A program made the position numbers and the translations under genes. Below are positions 53,172 through 64,000 of a stretch of 64,000 bases of DNA, one piece after another (within the stretch, counting starts at the first letter, position 1; each line of letters opens with the position of its first letter). The notes below the pieces were generated by a model. The model did not search any database. It was not told the origin of the DNA and saw nothing but the letters and a program-made list of their open reading frames with translations. Source of the stretch: Rhodoferax mekongensis (GTDB lineage Bacteria; Pseudomonadota; Gammaproteobacteria; Burkholderiales; Burkholderiaceae_C); NCBI RefSeq assembly GCF_032191775.1, contig NZ_CP132507.1, positions 2,505,001-2,569,000 on the forward strand, read 5' to 3'.

Positions 53172-55769
53172 ATGACCGAGCTGCAAGCCCTGCGCACCGA
53201 CTACCGGGCGCGCAAAGCACAACTGCTGGATTTGGTTGCATCCCCGAAAGCAACGGTGCGCCAGGTGCGCAAGGTCTTGCAGCGCATGGCGGACCTGACG
53301 GACGAGGTGTTGCGGCAGCTCTGGTCGGGCGCCGGCTTGGCGGAACCCTATGCGCTGCTGGCGGTGGGCGGATACGGTCGCGCGGAGTTGTTTCCTCACT
53401 CTGACGTCGATGTGTTGGTCTTGTTGCCCGATGGGCACTCGGCCGACGCAGACTCGGAGCTCAAAAAGCGCATTGAGGCCTTCATTGGCAATTGCTGGGA
53501 TGTCGGCTTGGAAATCGGCTCTAGCGTGCGCACTTTGGCGGACTGCTTGCAAGAAGCCGAAAAAGACGTCACGGTTCAGACTGCCTTGCTGGAGTGCCGG
53601 TTGATCACAGGCAACGCAGATTTGGTGCAGGCTTTCCGCAAAGCCTTCACCGAGGCTATGGACCCCAAGGCCTTTTTTGTTGCCAAAACGCTGGAAATGC
53701 GCCAGCGTCACACCAAGTTTGAAGACACCCCCTATTCACTGGAACCGAACTGCAAGGAATCCCCCGGTGGGCTGCGTGACTTGCAGGTCATCTTGTGGGT
53801 GGCCAAGGCGGCCGGCTATGGCAACAACTGGGGCGACCTGGCACGTGGCGGCCTGGCCACCGAGTTCGAGGTCAAGCAGATCGAGCGCAATGAAGCGTTG
53901 CTGCTGCTGATCCGTGCCAAGCTGCACTATGTTGCCAAGCGGCGCGAAGATCGCCTGATTTTTGACCTCCAGAATGCCGTGGCCGAGTCCTTCGGATACA
54001 CCGCTGGCTCGCCGGAGGGCGACCGCAGGCAACTGGTGCGCGCCAGTGAGGCGCTGATGAAGCGCTACTACTGGGCAGCCAAGGCCGTGACCCAGCTCAA
54101 CCAGATTCTGTTGATGAACATTGAGGAGCGGCTCAACCCCTCCACCCATGCGCCCCGCCGCATCAATGATCACTTCAACGACAAAGCCGGCATGATTGAT
54201 GTGGTCAGTGATGACCTGTACCGCCGCAACCCGCACGCGATTCTGGAAACCTTTCTGGTCTATCAGACCACTGTGGGCATCAAAGGCCTGTCAGCACGCA
54301 CCTTGCGGGCGCTTTACAACGCCCGTGACCTGATGGACGCCAAATACCGGCGCGACCCGGTGAACCGGGCGACTTTTCTGCAGATCATGCAGGCACCGGA
54401 CGGTATCACCCACGCCATGCGCCTGATGAACCAGACTTCGGTGCTGGGGCGCTACCTGTGGGTGTTCCGCAAAATCGTCGGGCAGATGCAGCATGACCTG
54501 TTCCACGTCTACACCGTGGACCAGCACATCCTGATGGTGCTACGCAATGCGCGGCGATTCTTCATGGTCGAACACGCGCACGAATACCCGTTTTGCTCCC
54601 AACTGGCTTCCGGCTGGGACAAGCCCTGGATTCTGTACATCGCATCCCTGTTTCACGACATTGCCAAGGGGCGGGGCGGCGATCATTCCGAGCTCGGCAT
54701 CGTCGAAGCGCGCCGTTTCTGCAAGGAACACGGTGTGCCCACCGAAGATGCCAAGCTGATCGAGTTTTTGGTCGGGGAACACCTGACCATGAGCCGGATT
54801 GCGCAAAAGTCGGATCTGTCGGACCCGGACGTGATCCGGGAATTTGCCAAGCGGGTGGGCAACGAGCGTTACCTCACCGCCCTCTATTTGTTGACGGTGG
54901 CCGATATTCGCGGCACGAGCCCCAAAGTTTGGAATGCCTGGAAGGGCAAGCTGCTGGAGGACCTCTACAAATATACCGCCCGAGCCTTGGGCGGACGTGC
55001 ACCGGATCCCGATGCGGAAGTGGAGCAACGCAAGCGCGAGGCACTGGTGATGGTGGCCCTGTACGCCCTGCCCTTTGAGGCCCACAAGCCCTTGTGGGAC
55101 ACGCTCGATGTGGGCTACTTCATGCGCCATGATGCGACGGACATTGCCTGGCACACCAAGCAGCTGTCCCGGCTGGTGGCAACTGACCATCCGATTGTCC
55201 GAGCACGCCGCTCGCCGGTGGGCGAAGGCTTGCAGGTCGTGGTCTATACCCAAGACCAGCCAGACCTTTTTGCCAGAATCTGCGGCTATTTCGATCAGGG
55301 TGGCTTCAGCATTCTGGATGCCCGTATCCACACCACCAATAAAGGCTACGCACTCGATACATTCCAGGTCGTCACTTCAGCCGACATGGATGAGCACTAT
55401 CGCGAAATGACCAGCCTGCTTGAAAACGGCTTGGCGCAAGCCATTGCCGAGGCAGGGCCGCTGCCGGCGCCCAGCCGAGGCCGGGTGTCACGCCGCGTCA
55501 AGAGCTTTCCGATTGCGCCGCGCGTGTCGCTCAAGCCGGATGAAAAGGCGCAGCGTTGGCTGCTGAACATCTCTGCCAGTGATCGGCTGGGCCTGCTCTA
55601 TTGCATTGCCCGTGTACTGGCCAAGCACCAGATCGTGGTGCAACTGGCCAAGGTAGCTACGCTGGGTGAGCGGGTGGAGGACACCTTTTTGATCCATGGT
55701 GCACAGCTTCAACACAACAGGGCACAAATCGATATCGAGACCGAGATTTTGGACGCCCTGTCGGTCTAA
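53172..55769 (+). CDS. glnD: Bifunctional [protein-PII] uridylyltransferase / uridylyl-removing enzyme
   Basis: 865 residues. The nitrogen sensor that adds UMP to PII when glutamine is low and removes it when high. The nucleotidyltransferase motif [20 protein letters not shown] is at about 65-84, the HD hydrolase motif [18 protein letters not shown] in the middle, and two ACT domains form the C-terminus ([25 protein letters not shown], then [14 protein letters not shown]). Probably transcribed with map. The stop is 12 bases from that of the convergent cyclase gene. Confidence 0.96.
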   Translation: MTELQALRTDYRARKAQLLDLVASPKATVRQVRKVLQRMADLTDEVLRQLWSGAGLAEPYALLAVGGYGRAELFPHSDVDVLVLLPDGHSADADSELKKRIEAFIGNCWDVGLEIGSSVRTLADCLQEAEKDVTVQTALLECRLITGNADLVQAFRKAFTEAMDPKAFFVAKTLEMRQRHTKFEDTPYSLEPNCKESPGGLRDLQVILWVAKAAGYGNNWGDLARGGLATEFEVKQIERNEALLLLIRAKLHYVAKRREDRLIFDLQNAVAESFGYTAGSPEGDRRQLVRASEALMKRYYWAAKAVTQLNQILLMNIEERLNPSTHAPRRINDHFNDKAGMIDVVSDDLYRRNPHAILETFLVYQTTVGIKGLSARTLRALYNARDLMDAKYRRDPVNRATFLQIMQAPDGITHAMRLMNQTSVLGRYLWVFRKIVGQMQHDLFHVYTVDQHILMVLRNARRFFMVEHAHEYPFCSQLASGWDKPWILYIASLFHDIAKGRGGDHSELGIVEARRFCKEHGVPTEDAKLIEFLVGEHLTMSRIAQKSDLSDPDVIREFAKRVGNERYLTALYLLTVADIRGTSPKVWNAWKGKLLEDLYKYTARALGGRAPDPDAEVEQRKREALVMVALYALPFEAHKPLWDTLDVGYFMRHDATDIAWHTKQLSRLVATDHPIVRARRSPVGEGLQVVVYTQDQPDLFARICGYFDQGGFSILDARIHTTNKGYALDTFQVVTSADMDEHYREMTSLLENGLAQAIAEAGPLPAPSRGRVSRRVKSFPIAPRVSLKPDEKAQRWLLNISASDRLGLLYCIARVLAKHQIVVQLAKVATLGERVEDTFLIHGAQLQHNRAQIDIETEILDALSV

Positions 55770-55781
55770 ACCTCGACCTCT

Positions 55782-57410
55782 TCAGCCGTTATAGAAGCTC
55801 GCCCGCATGCGTCCGTCGCGCTTGGCAACGTAAAGCGCCTTATCCGCCTGCGATATCAGTGTTTCTGCGCCACCTGACTGGATCTCCGACCAGGTTGTCC
55901 CGCCAATGCTCACTGACAATCGCGGACTCGTCGGAGATTGTGCGTGCGGGATGTTCAACGCGGACATGCCTTGCATGATTTTTTCAGCGACAGACCGGGC
56001 TCCGGACTCGTCGGTATTCGGAAGAAGGACGGCGAATTCCTCGCCGCCAAAGCGCGCTGCGAGGTCCTGCTGTCGCGAGCAGGAAGCCAGTACTGCGGCG
56101 ACCTTCCTTAAAGCGGCATCCCCCTCGGGGTGACCATATGTATCGTTGTATCTTTTAAAATGATCAACATCAATCAGTAGCAGTGATAGCGGAACCGCAT
56201 GACGAGCCAAACGGCTCAATTCCAGCGTCATACGTTCGTCAAGCTTCCGGCGGTTGGCAATCCCGGTCAAGGCGTCAGTGCGGGAGGCACTTTCAAGCTT
56301 GCGGACCTGCTCGTGAAGTACCAACAGCAAGGCGTTGATTCCCTTGGTGAGTTCACCAATTTCATCTGGACGGTCGTACTTCAAAACACTGTCCCACCGT
56401 TTGCTCTCTCCGAGTGAAGCCAGATCAGTGCGTAGACGGGCAACGGGACGCACCAGCCAACGCTGAATTACGCTGATCAGCATGAACCCCGAAACGAAAG
56501 CAACCACGGCCCACTGCATCATCATGTCTGTGAGGAGCTTCTCGGCCTGAACCATCCATTGACGCTCGATCCTCATGTCAACACGAGCGAAACTTCTTCC
56601 ATTGAGGCCTGGAAGGGCACTTTGTATGTCAATCACTGTGTCTTGACTGATCAACGTCAACTCAAGCGCCGGAAGATACTGGAACTTAGCCATCTGTAGT
56701 GAGGATTCCTTTTCAGAAGAGCGCCCCTTTACCTCGCCTAGGGCATCCAGCTTGAAATCGATCCCGGCATTCGCAGCTATATTTTTCAGGGAATCGGGCT
56801 CTAACTCTCTGACCATCACGACGGTCCCTGACGGTGGGTGGCTTCCATCACTGTGAACGACGCCAGTCCAGCATATGCTGGCAGGACGCTCCAGCACCCA
56901 GGATAGGCCACATTTCGTGACCGGAATGTGCTGGGCCTCCCCCTGCCAGCGTCCGAGCAAGATACCCAAGATGTCCCGCATTTGCGGGGTACGCTCATTG
57001 CTCAGCGCCCGGGCCCCGAAACCGATCACCTCACCTTTGAGGTTCATCAGCATTACTGCATTCAGATTCGACGTGGCCATCGCCGCCGGTCCGATATTGC
57101 TCACCTGGAATTTCTGATTGGGTTTGAGTAGGTGCTCATACATCTCATCCCAGTACGCCCAGTCGTGGTTCAACACACTGAGGGAAACAAGTTGCTCGTC
57201 AATGCCGCTCAATACCCGTTTCGCCGCGTCATAGGCGGCCTTGCGGTCAATGGTCTCGAAGGTCGGCAAGAGACTCCGCTTCATCAAATAAAGACCAACA
57301 CTCCCCATGAGTCCGAACACCAGGATGAACGAAGCCACCACCCGGGATGCAAGTCCGAGACTGGCCACATTCATTCGCAGATGATTTTTGATTCGTCGAT
57401 ACATCCGCAT
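55782..57410 (-). CDS. Membrane diguanylate cyclase with CHASE4-like sensor
   Basis: 542 residues. Two membrane helices (about 21-43 and 292-312) enclose a periplasmic CHASE4-like sensor whose signature LNHDWAYWDEMYEHLL is clear. HAMP follows, then GGDEF with the active GGEEF (ARFGGEEFAVLLP). RQQD five residues before it is the inhibitory c-di-GMP I-site, so product feedback is expected. It makes cyclic-di-GMP from two GTP. Its signal is unknown. AGGA precedes the ATG. Confidence 0.92.
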   Translation of the reverse strand: MRMYRRIKNHLRMNVASLGLASRVVASFILVFGLMGSVGLYLMKRSLLPTFETIDRKAAYDAAKRVLSGIDEQLVSLSVLNHDWAYWDEMYEHLLKPNQKFQVSNIGPAAMATSNLNAVMLMNLKGEVIGFGARALSNERTPQMRDILGILLGRWQGEAQHIPVTKCGLSWVLERPASICWTGVVHSDGSHPPSGTVVMVRELEPDSLKNIAANAGIDFKLDALGEVKGRSSEKESSLQMAKFQYLPALELTLISQDTVIDIQSALPGLNGRSFARVDMRIERQWMVQAEKLLTDMMMQWAVVAFVSGFMLISVIQRWLVRPVARLRTDLASLGESKRWDSVLKYDRPDEIGELTKGINALLLVLHEQVRKLESASRTDALTGIANRRKLDERMTLELSRLARHAVPLSLLLIDVDHFKRYNDTYGHPEGDAALRKVAAVLASCSRQQDLAARFGGEEFAVLLPNTDESGARSVAEKIMQGMSALNIPHAQSPTSPRLSVSIGGTTWSEIQSGGAETLISQADKALYVAKRDGRMRASFYNG

Positions 57411-57491
57411 TCCTGCAAGGTTGCGCTAGAGCTTATTCGCAAAACTGCATTTGGTACAGCACAGTGCCTCAAAGCGGGTGCATGGAGAGAG

Positions 57492-60136
<2,645 letters not shown>

Positions 60137-61174
60137 TTAGCTGAAAAGGCGACGGGCAATCGGCGAACCGGCGGCAATGTCGCGCTGCTCCAGCGTGTCG
60201 TAAAGTACCTGGAGGTCAGCCGCTATCACGTCCATCGTCTGCGCAGCCAGGGGCTGGCCGTTGTCGTCTGTGACTACGCCTTCCATGGCAAGCGCCAGCG
60301 CATCCGCCGTTTCGCGCATGCGCTCGAACGGCCGCTCTGCCCTGTCCACCTGCGCTACGTCGAGGTGCAGCGAAAGTTCTCGAATAGCGCTCTGGGCCGG
60401 GTCATCTGCCAAAGCAGCTTGAGAGTCAAAGCCCAGCACCAGCACAGGAGGCAAACCTTCCACGGATGCAGGCAGCACCATGCGACCGGGAATAACGCCC
60501 GCCACAAAGCCAAGCCTGGCTGCATTCTGGTGGATGTAACCGGGGCTCCAGGATGCATTGCGGGCGCGAATAGTAAAGCCAAGCTGGGCGTCATGGGCGC
60601 TGGCAAAGTGGTCCAGCTCGCGGGCGCGGGCGACTTCGTCCAACATTTCAGGAAATTCAGGCGTCGCGTTGATCGCGTCTGCAAACGCCTGCGTCTTCAC
60701 CACGAATTCGGAATACTCGATCTCATTGAGCGCACCGGAGCGGTTGGCCAGCTGCACACCCGCTTGGAAGCCGCCGTAGCGCTGCCCGGGAGCAGGAACT
60801 TCCCACACCAGCGTGTGCAAGTTGTAGCCTTCGACGGAGAAGGGCTTGGTGCCCGCACGGCGGGTCGCAGGCATGGCAGCCATGGCCGCTTCGCCGGATA
60901 CGGCAGGCGTTGATGGGTCGAGTGCTACCGTGGCAATCACGTCGATCAACGAGTCCATAGCCGGTCGCACCGGAGGTCGGGGCAGATTGAAGGCTGGCGT
61001 TTCAGCATCGACCTCGGTGAGCACAGGCTCTTGTGCGAGCTCACCATCCACAGGGTCTTGGGGCGGCAAGGCCTGACGAGGGGCATTGCGACGCGACGAC
61101 CAAGCGCCGTGGGCAACCACTGCTGCCAGCACCACACCACCTGCGATTGCCAATCCGATTTGTAAATTGCTCAT
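60137..61174 (-). CDS. zipA: Cell division protein ZipA
   Basis: 345 residues. An N-terminal membrane anchor (LQIGLAIAGGVVLAAVVAHGAW) is followed by a Pro/Ala-rich linker and a C-terminal ZipA-type FtsZ-binding domain. That part (WEVPAPGQRYGGFQAGVQLANRSGALNEIEYSEFV) is weakly conserved in this lineage, and the identity rests partly on the smc-zipA-ligA order. The protein tethers FtsZ to the inner membrane. It follows smc after 22 bases and precedes ligA by 15. Confidence 0.85.
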   Translation of the reverse strand: MSNLQIGLAIAGGVVLAAVVAHGAWSSRRNAPRQALPPQDPVDGELAQEPVLTEVDAETPAFNLPRPPVRPAMDSLIDVIATVALDPSTPAVSGEAAMAAMPATRRAGTKPFSVEGYNLHTLVWEVPAPGQRYGGFQAGVQLANRSGALNEIEYSEFVVKTQAFADAINATPEFPEMLDEVARARELDHFASAHDAQLGFTIRARNASWSPGYIHQNAARLGFVAGVIPGRMVLPASVEGLPPVLVLGFDSQAALADDPAQSAIRELSLHLDVAQVDRAERPFERMRETADALALAMEGVVTDDNGQPLAAQTMDVIAADLQVLYDTLEQRDIAAGSPIARRLFS

Positions 61175-61196
61175 GTAGGTTTAGCTTTTGCGGTGT

Positions 61197-64000
61197 TCAA
61201 GTGAGCTCTGCGAGGTGGACAGCGGACTCCATGTCCACCGCAACAATACGCGATACGCCCTGCTCCTGCATCGTGACACCGATGAGTTGTTCTGCCATTT
61301 CCATGGCGATTTTGTTGTGACTGATAAACAGGAACTGAGTTCCCTTGCTCATGCTGGCGACCAACTTGGCATAACGCTCGGTGTTGGCGTCGTCCAGCGG
61401 CGCATCCACCTCGTCCAGCAGACAGAAAGGCGCAGGATTGAGCTGGAAAATCGCAAACACCAATGCAATCGCGGTGAGTGCTTTTTCGCCACCTGACAGC
61501 AAATGGATGGTCTGATTCTTCTTGCCGGGTGGTTGCGCAATCACCTGCACCCCGGAATCCAGAATTTCGTCACCGGTGATGACCAGTCGTGCGTTGCCCC
61601 CACCGAAGAGCTCGGGGAACATGCGGCCGAAATGGGCATTCACCTGGTCGAAGGTGCCGGACAGCAACTCACGGGTTTCCGCGTCAATCTTGCGGATGGC
61701 GTCTTCCAGCGTGTTCATGGCCTGGGTCAGGTCCACGTTTTGCATGTCCAGGAATTGCTTGCGCTCGCGGGCAGCAGCCAGCTCCTCCAATGCCGCCAGG
61801 TTCACGGCACCCAAGGCTGCGATCTCGCGGTTCAGGCGGTCGATGTCCCCCTGCATGCCGAACAGGCGCACATTGCCGTCCTTGATGCTCTGCTCAATAG
61901 CCTCGAGGTCCGCCTGCGCATCCGCCAGCTGGGCCTCAAACTGCTCAAAGCCCAGCCGCGCAGCCTGCTCCTTGAGCTGGAATTCGGTAATACGCTGGCG
62001 CAGCGGGTCCAGCTCGCGCTCCAGTTGCAAGCGGCGTTCGTCGCTGGCACGCAACTTGGCGGTGAGATCGTCGTATTCGCTGCGCTTGGCGGCCAAGGCC
62101 TGTTCCCGCTCCAGCTTCAAGGCCAAAGCATTCTGCAGGCCGGCTTGGGCCGCTGCGTCCGTCAGGCGGTGCAGCTCGTCCTGCGCACGCTGTTCTTCGG
62201 CCTGGATGCTCTGGTTCTGTTGAATGGCTGTTTCGATTGCGCGAGAGAGTTCTGCATTGCGCGCTTGCAAACTGCGCTGGGCAAACACCGCCTCCTGCGC
62301 CTGTCGCTCCAGGCTGCGCTGCTGTTCGCGGCACTGGCTCAGCTTGTTTTGGACCTCAATCACGCGCTCGTCCAGCTGGGCATGACGTTCCTGGCTGTCT
62401 GCCAGCTGCATGTCCAGTGACTCGAAGCGTGCTTCGGCTTCTACGCGACGCTCTTGCAGATCGTCCAACTGGGCTTCAACTTCCGCCATATCGGCATCAA
62501 TCTGGGCGCTGCGGGCACGGGTTTGCTCCAGCATCTGGGACAGACGCAGAGTCTCGACCTGCAACTCATGCACGCGCCCCTGGCTTTCGGCGGCCTCGCG
62601 GCGGGCACTGACCAATCGCTGGGCACTCTCGGCGTACGCACTCTCTGCGCGGCTTAGCGCGACGCGGGATTCGTCGGCAATCAACACCTGGGCACGGAGC
62701 TGTTTCTCCAAGTTCTCGATTTCCTGGGCGCGGGCCAACAAGCCGGCTTGCTCGGAGTCCTGGGCATAAAAGCTGACGCTGTGGCTTGTGACCACATGGC
62801 CACTTTTCACATAGATGCTCTCACCGGGCTGCAGCTTCTCACGCTGAGCTAACGCTTCTTCGAAGCTGCCTGCAGTAAAGCAGCCTTGCAACCAGTCGGT
62901 CAGAACCGCTTTCTGGCCCGCGTCATTCACGCGCAGCAAGTCCGCCAAACGGGGCAAGGCACCCGCGCGTTCGGGCAAAGTGGTTTGCGGTGGGGTGTAA
63001 AAGGACAGTCTGGCAGGCGGCGCGTCCACGGCAAATGCCTTGAGCATCTCCAAACGGGACACCTCCAACGCACCCAAGCGCTCCCGCAATGCGCCTTCCA
63101 GGGCGCTCTCCCAGCCTTGCTCAATGTGAATGCGGCTCCACAGGCCTTGCAAATGATCCAAGCCATGCTTGGCCAGCCAAGGCTGCAATTTGCCATCGGT
63201 CTTGACCTTTTCCTGCAGCGCTTTGAGCGCCTCCAGGCGCGCCGAGAGGTCCGCTTGGCGGGAGGACTCGGTGTTGACGGCAAGCTGCTGTTCCTTGCGG
63301 GCCTCATCCAGCTGGGGGACCGCGTCCTGCAGGTCCTGCAGCCGCGCATCCGCCACCTGATGCGCTTCCTGCACGGCTTCCAGCTGCTCTTGCAGACTTG
63401 TCAACCGGGATTCGTCCGGTGCAGACAGTGCATTGCGGTCAGTCATCAACCGGTCGCGGCGGGTCTCCAACTGGCGGCTTTGCTCTTCGATGCCGCGTTG
63501 CTCCGCGGCCAGCACCTGAATCTGTTGCTGCACCTGCGCCACAGAGCCACGTTGGTCGTTGGCGGCACTCTGCGCTTTGGCCAATGCCTCTTCCAGGTCG
63601 GGAAGTTGCTGGGCCTGTTCTTCCACTTGGGCAGCCAGCAGTTCTGTTTGCTCTTCACCCAAGGCGGCCAGCTCTGCCAGGCGCTCCATTTCGGCCTGCG
63701 CATCGTCCTTGCGGGTGGCCCACTGGGCGATCTGTTCCTTGAGGGTGATCAAGCGCTGCTCGACGCGCTGACGGCCTTCGACCACAAATCGGATTTCCGC
63801 TTCCAAGCGGCCCACATCGGTACTGGCTTCGTACAACAAGCCTTGCGCTTGATTGACCTGGTCACCTGCGGCGTAGTGCGCCTGGCGCACCGTTTCCAGA
63901 TCTGCCTCGATGTGACGAAGATCAGCCATTCGGGCTTCGAGAGCGTTGACGGCAGCGAGACCTTCGGACTGCACCTTGGCTTTGTCGGCCAATGCTTCGG
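61197..64000 (-). CDS. smc: Chromosome segregation protein SMC (5' end outside window)
   Basis: About 934 C-terminal residues are visible, in an open frame that runs off the right edge. They make the coiled-coil arm, the hinge (WLAKHGLDHLQGLWSRIHIEQGWESALEGAL), the returning coiled coil and the C-terminal ATPase lobe with signature HLLSGGEKALTAIALVFA and Walker B APFCLLDEVDAPLDDAN. The N-terminal Walker A lies outside. It organises the chromosome together with ScpA/B. The stop is 22 bases before the zipA start. Confidence 0.95.
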   Translation of the reverse strand, partial: EALADKAKVQSEGLAAVNALEARMADLRHIEADLETVRQAHYAAGDQVNQAQGLLYEASTDVGRLEAEIRFVVEGRQRVEQRLITLKEQIAQWATRKDDAQAEMERLAELAALGEEQTELLAAQVEEQAQQLPDLEEALAKAQSAANDQRGSVAQVQQQIQVLAAEQRGIEEQSRQLETRRDRLMTDRNALSAPDESRLTSLQEQLEAVQEAHQVADARLQDLQDAVPQLDEARKEQQLAVNTESSRQADLSARLEALKALQEKVKTDGKLQPWLAKHGLDHLQGLWSRIHIEQGWESALEGALRERLGALEVSRLEMLKAFAVDAPPARLSFYTPPQTTLPERAGALPRLADLLRVNDAGQKAVLTDWLQGCFTAGSFEEALAQREKLQPGESIYVKSGHVVTSHSVSFYAQDSEQAGLLARAQEIENLEKQLRAQVLIADESRVALSRAESAYAESAQRLVSARREAAESQGRVHELQVETLRLSQMLEQTRARSAQIDADMAEVEAQLDDLQERRVEAEARFESLDMQLADSQERHAQLDERVIEVQNKLSQCREQQRSLERQAQEAVFAQRSLQARNAELSRAIETAIQQNQSIQAEEQRAQDELHRLTDAAAQAGLQNALALKLEREQALAAKRSEYDDLTAKLRASDERRLQLERELDPLRQRITEFQLKEQAARLGFEQFEAQLADAQADLEAIEQSIKDGNVRLFGMQGDIDRLNREIAALGAVNLAALEELAAARERKQFLDMQNVDLTQAMNTLEDAIRKIDAETRELLSGTFDQVNAHFGRMFPELFGGGNARLVITGDEILDSGVQVIAQPPGKKNQTIHLLSGGEKALTAIALVFAIFQLNPAPFCLLDEVDAPLDDANTERYAKLVASMSKGTQFLFISHNKIAMEMAEQLIGVTMQEQGVSRIVAVDMESAVHLAELT

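Noticed and set aside
56770..56800. Possible repeat copy in the CHASE4 cyclase (CAGCTATATTTTTCAGGG)
   Set aside because: No GCTTGCGC-like core or GGGCGC block follows.

Overview
The window looks like the chromosome of a betaproteobacterium of the family Comamonadaceae (Rhodoferax/Curvibacter/Acidovorax-like). This is inferred from high-GC coding and from gene orders typical of that group: mltG-tmk-holB-pilZ, msrB-yciB-bolA-ppiC, map-glnD, and smc-zipA-ligA-def. The exact species cannot be read from the sequence. No rRNA, tRNA, CRISPR array or prophage was seen, and no stretch longer than about 300 bases lacks a gene or mobile element.

Layout. 1-4043: a leftward operon mltG-tmk-holB-pilZ joined by ATGA overlaps, with ygfZ diverging only 10 bp away. 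4148-7860: an orphan cheZ, a thioesterase-acetyltransferase fusion, a hormone-sensitive-lipase-type hydrolase and an iron alcohol dehydrogenase. 7962-12002: a large PAS-GGDEF-EAL gene broken twice, by an IS30-family element (8230-9458, target duplication ATG) and by a +1 frameshift near 11423. 11999-14956: a leftward HDOD / patatin / esterase operon. 15031-20097: tex, a periplasmic binding protein, a methyltransferase and a glyoxalase-fold protein. 20305-22067: an AT-richer orphan membrane gene followed by a second IS30 copy that I cannot distinguish from the first. 22228-26444: a 53-residue basic protein, a histone-deacetylase-like amidohydrolase, and a cupredoxin-like secreted protein translationally coupled to an intact GGDEF/EAL protein that starts with TTG.

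26519-39336 is a long leftward catabolic run. In transcription order it holds an acyl-CoA ligase, FadB-like and FadA-like enzymes (preceded by a 14-bp palindromic operator), an acyl-CoA dehydrogenase, a small membrane protein, an SDR, a hotdog thioesterase, AidB, a glutathione-transferase-like protein, an ElaA-type acetyltransferase and another SDR. 39471-48034 holds selO, msrB-yciB-bolA-ppiC, a membrane acyltransferase, an MFS transporter, the U32 rRNA hydroxylase gene rlhA, a small membrane protein and a nitroreductase. 48165-64000 holds purL, map-glnD, a CHASE4-type diguanylate cyclase, def, ligA, zipA and the 3' part of smc.

The least expected structure is a dispersed repeat of about 55-70 bp. 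It has an imperfect palindromic head (GCTAY...RTAGC), then a GCTTGCGC-like core, a GGGCGC block and often a GATTTGATGC-like tail. I count about twelve copies. All but one lie inside genes (ygfZ, patatin gene, tex, GST gene, aidB, fadB, selO, membrane acyltransferase gene, ligA, purL twice), and most keep one of two fixed reading frames, so they add short Ala/Ser-rich peptide segments to unrelated proteins. This behaviour resembles Rickettsia palindromic elements; I know of no established name for it here. A second recurring pattern is a -10-like hexamer 6-8 nt before the ATG of first genes that lack a Shine-Dalgarno sequence, which suggests leaderless mRNAs.
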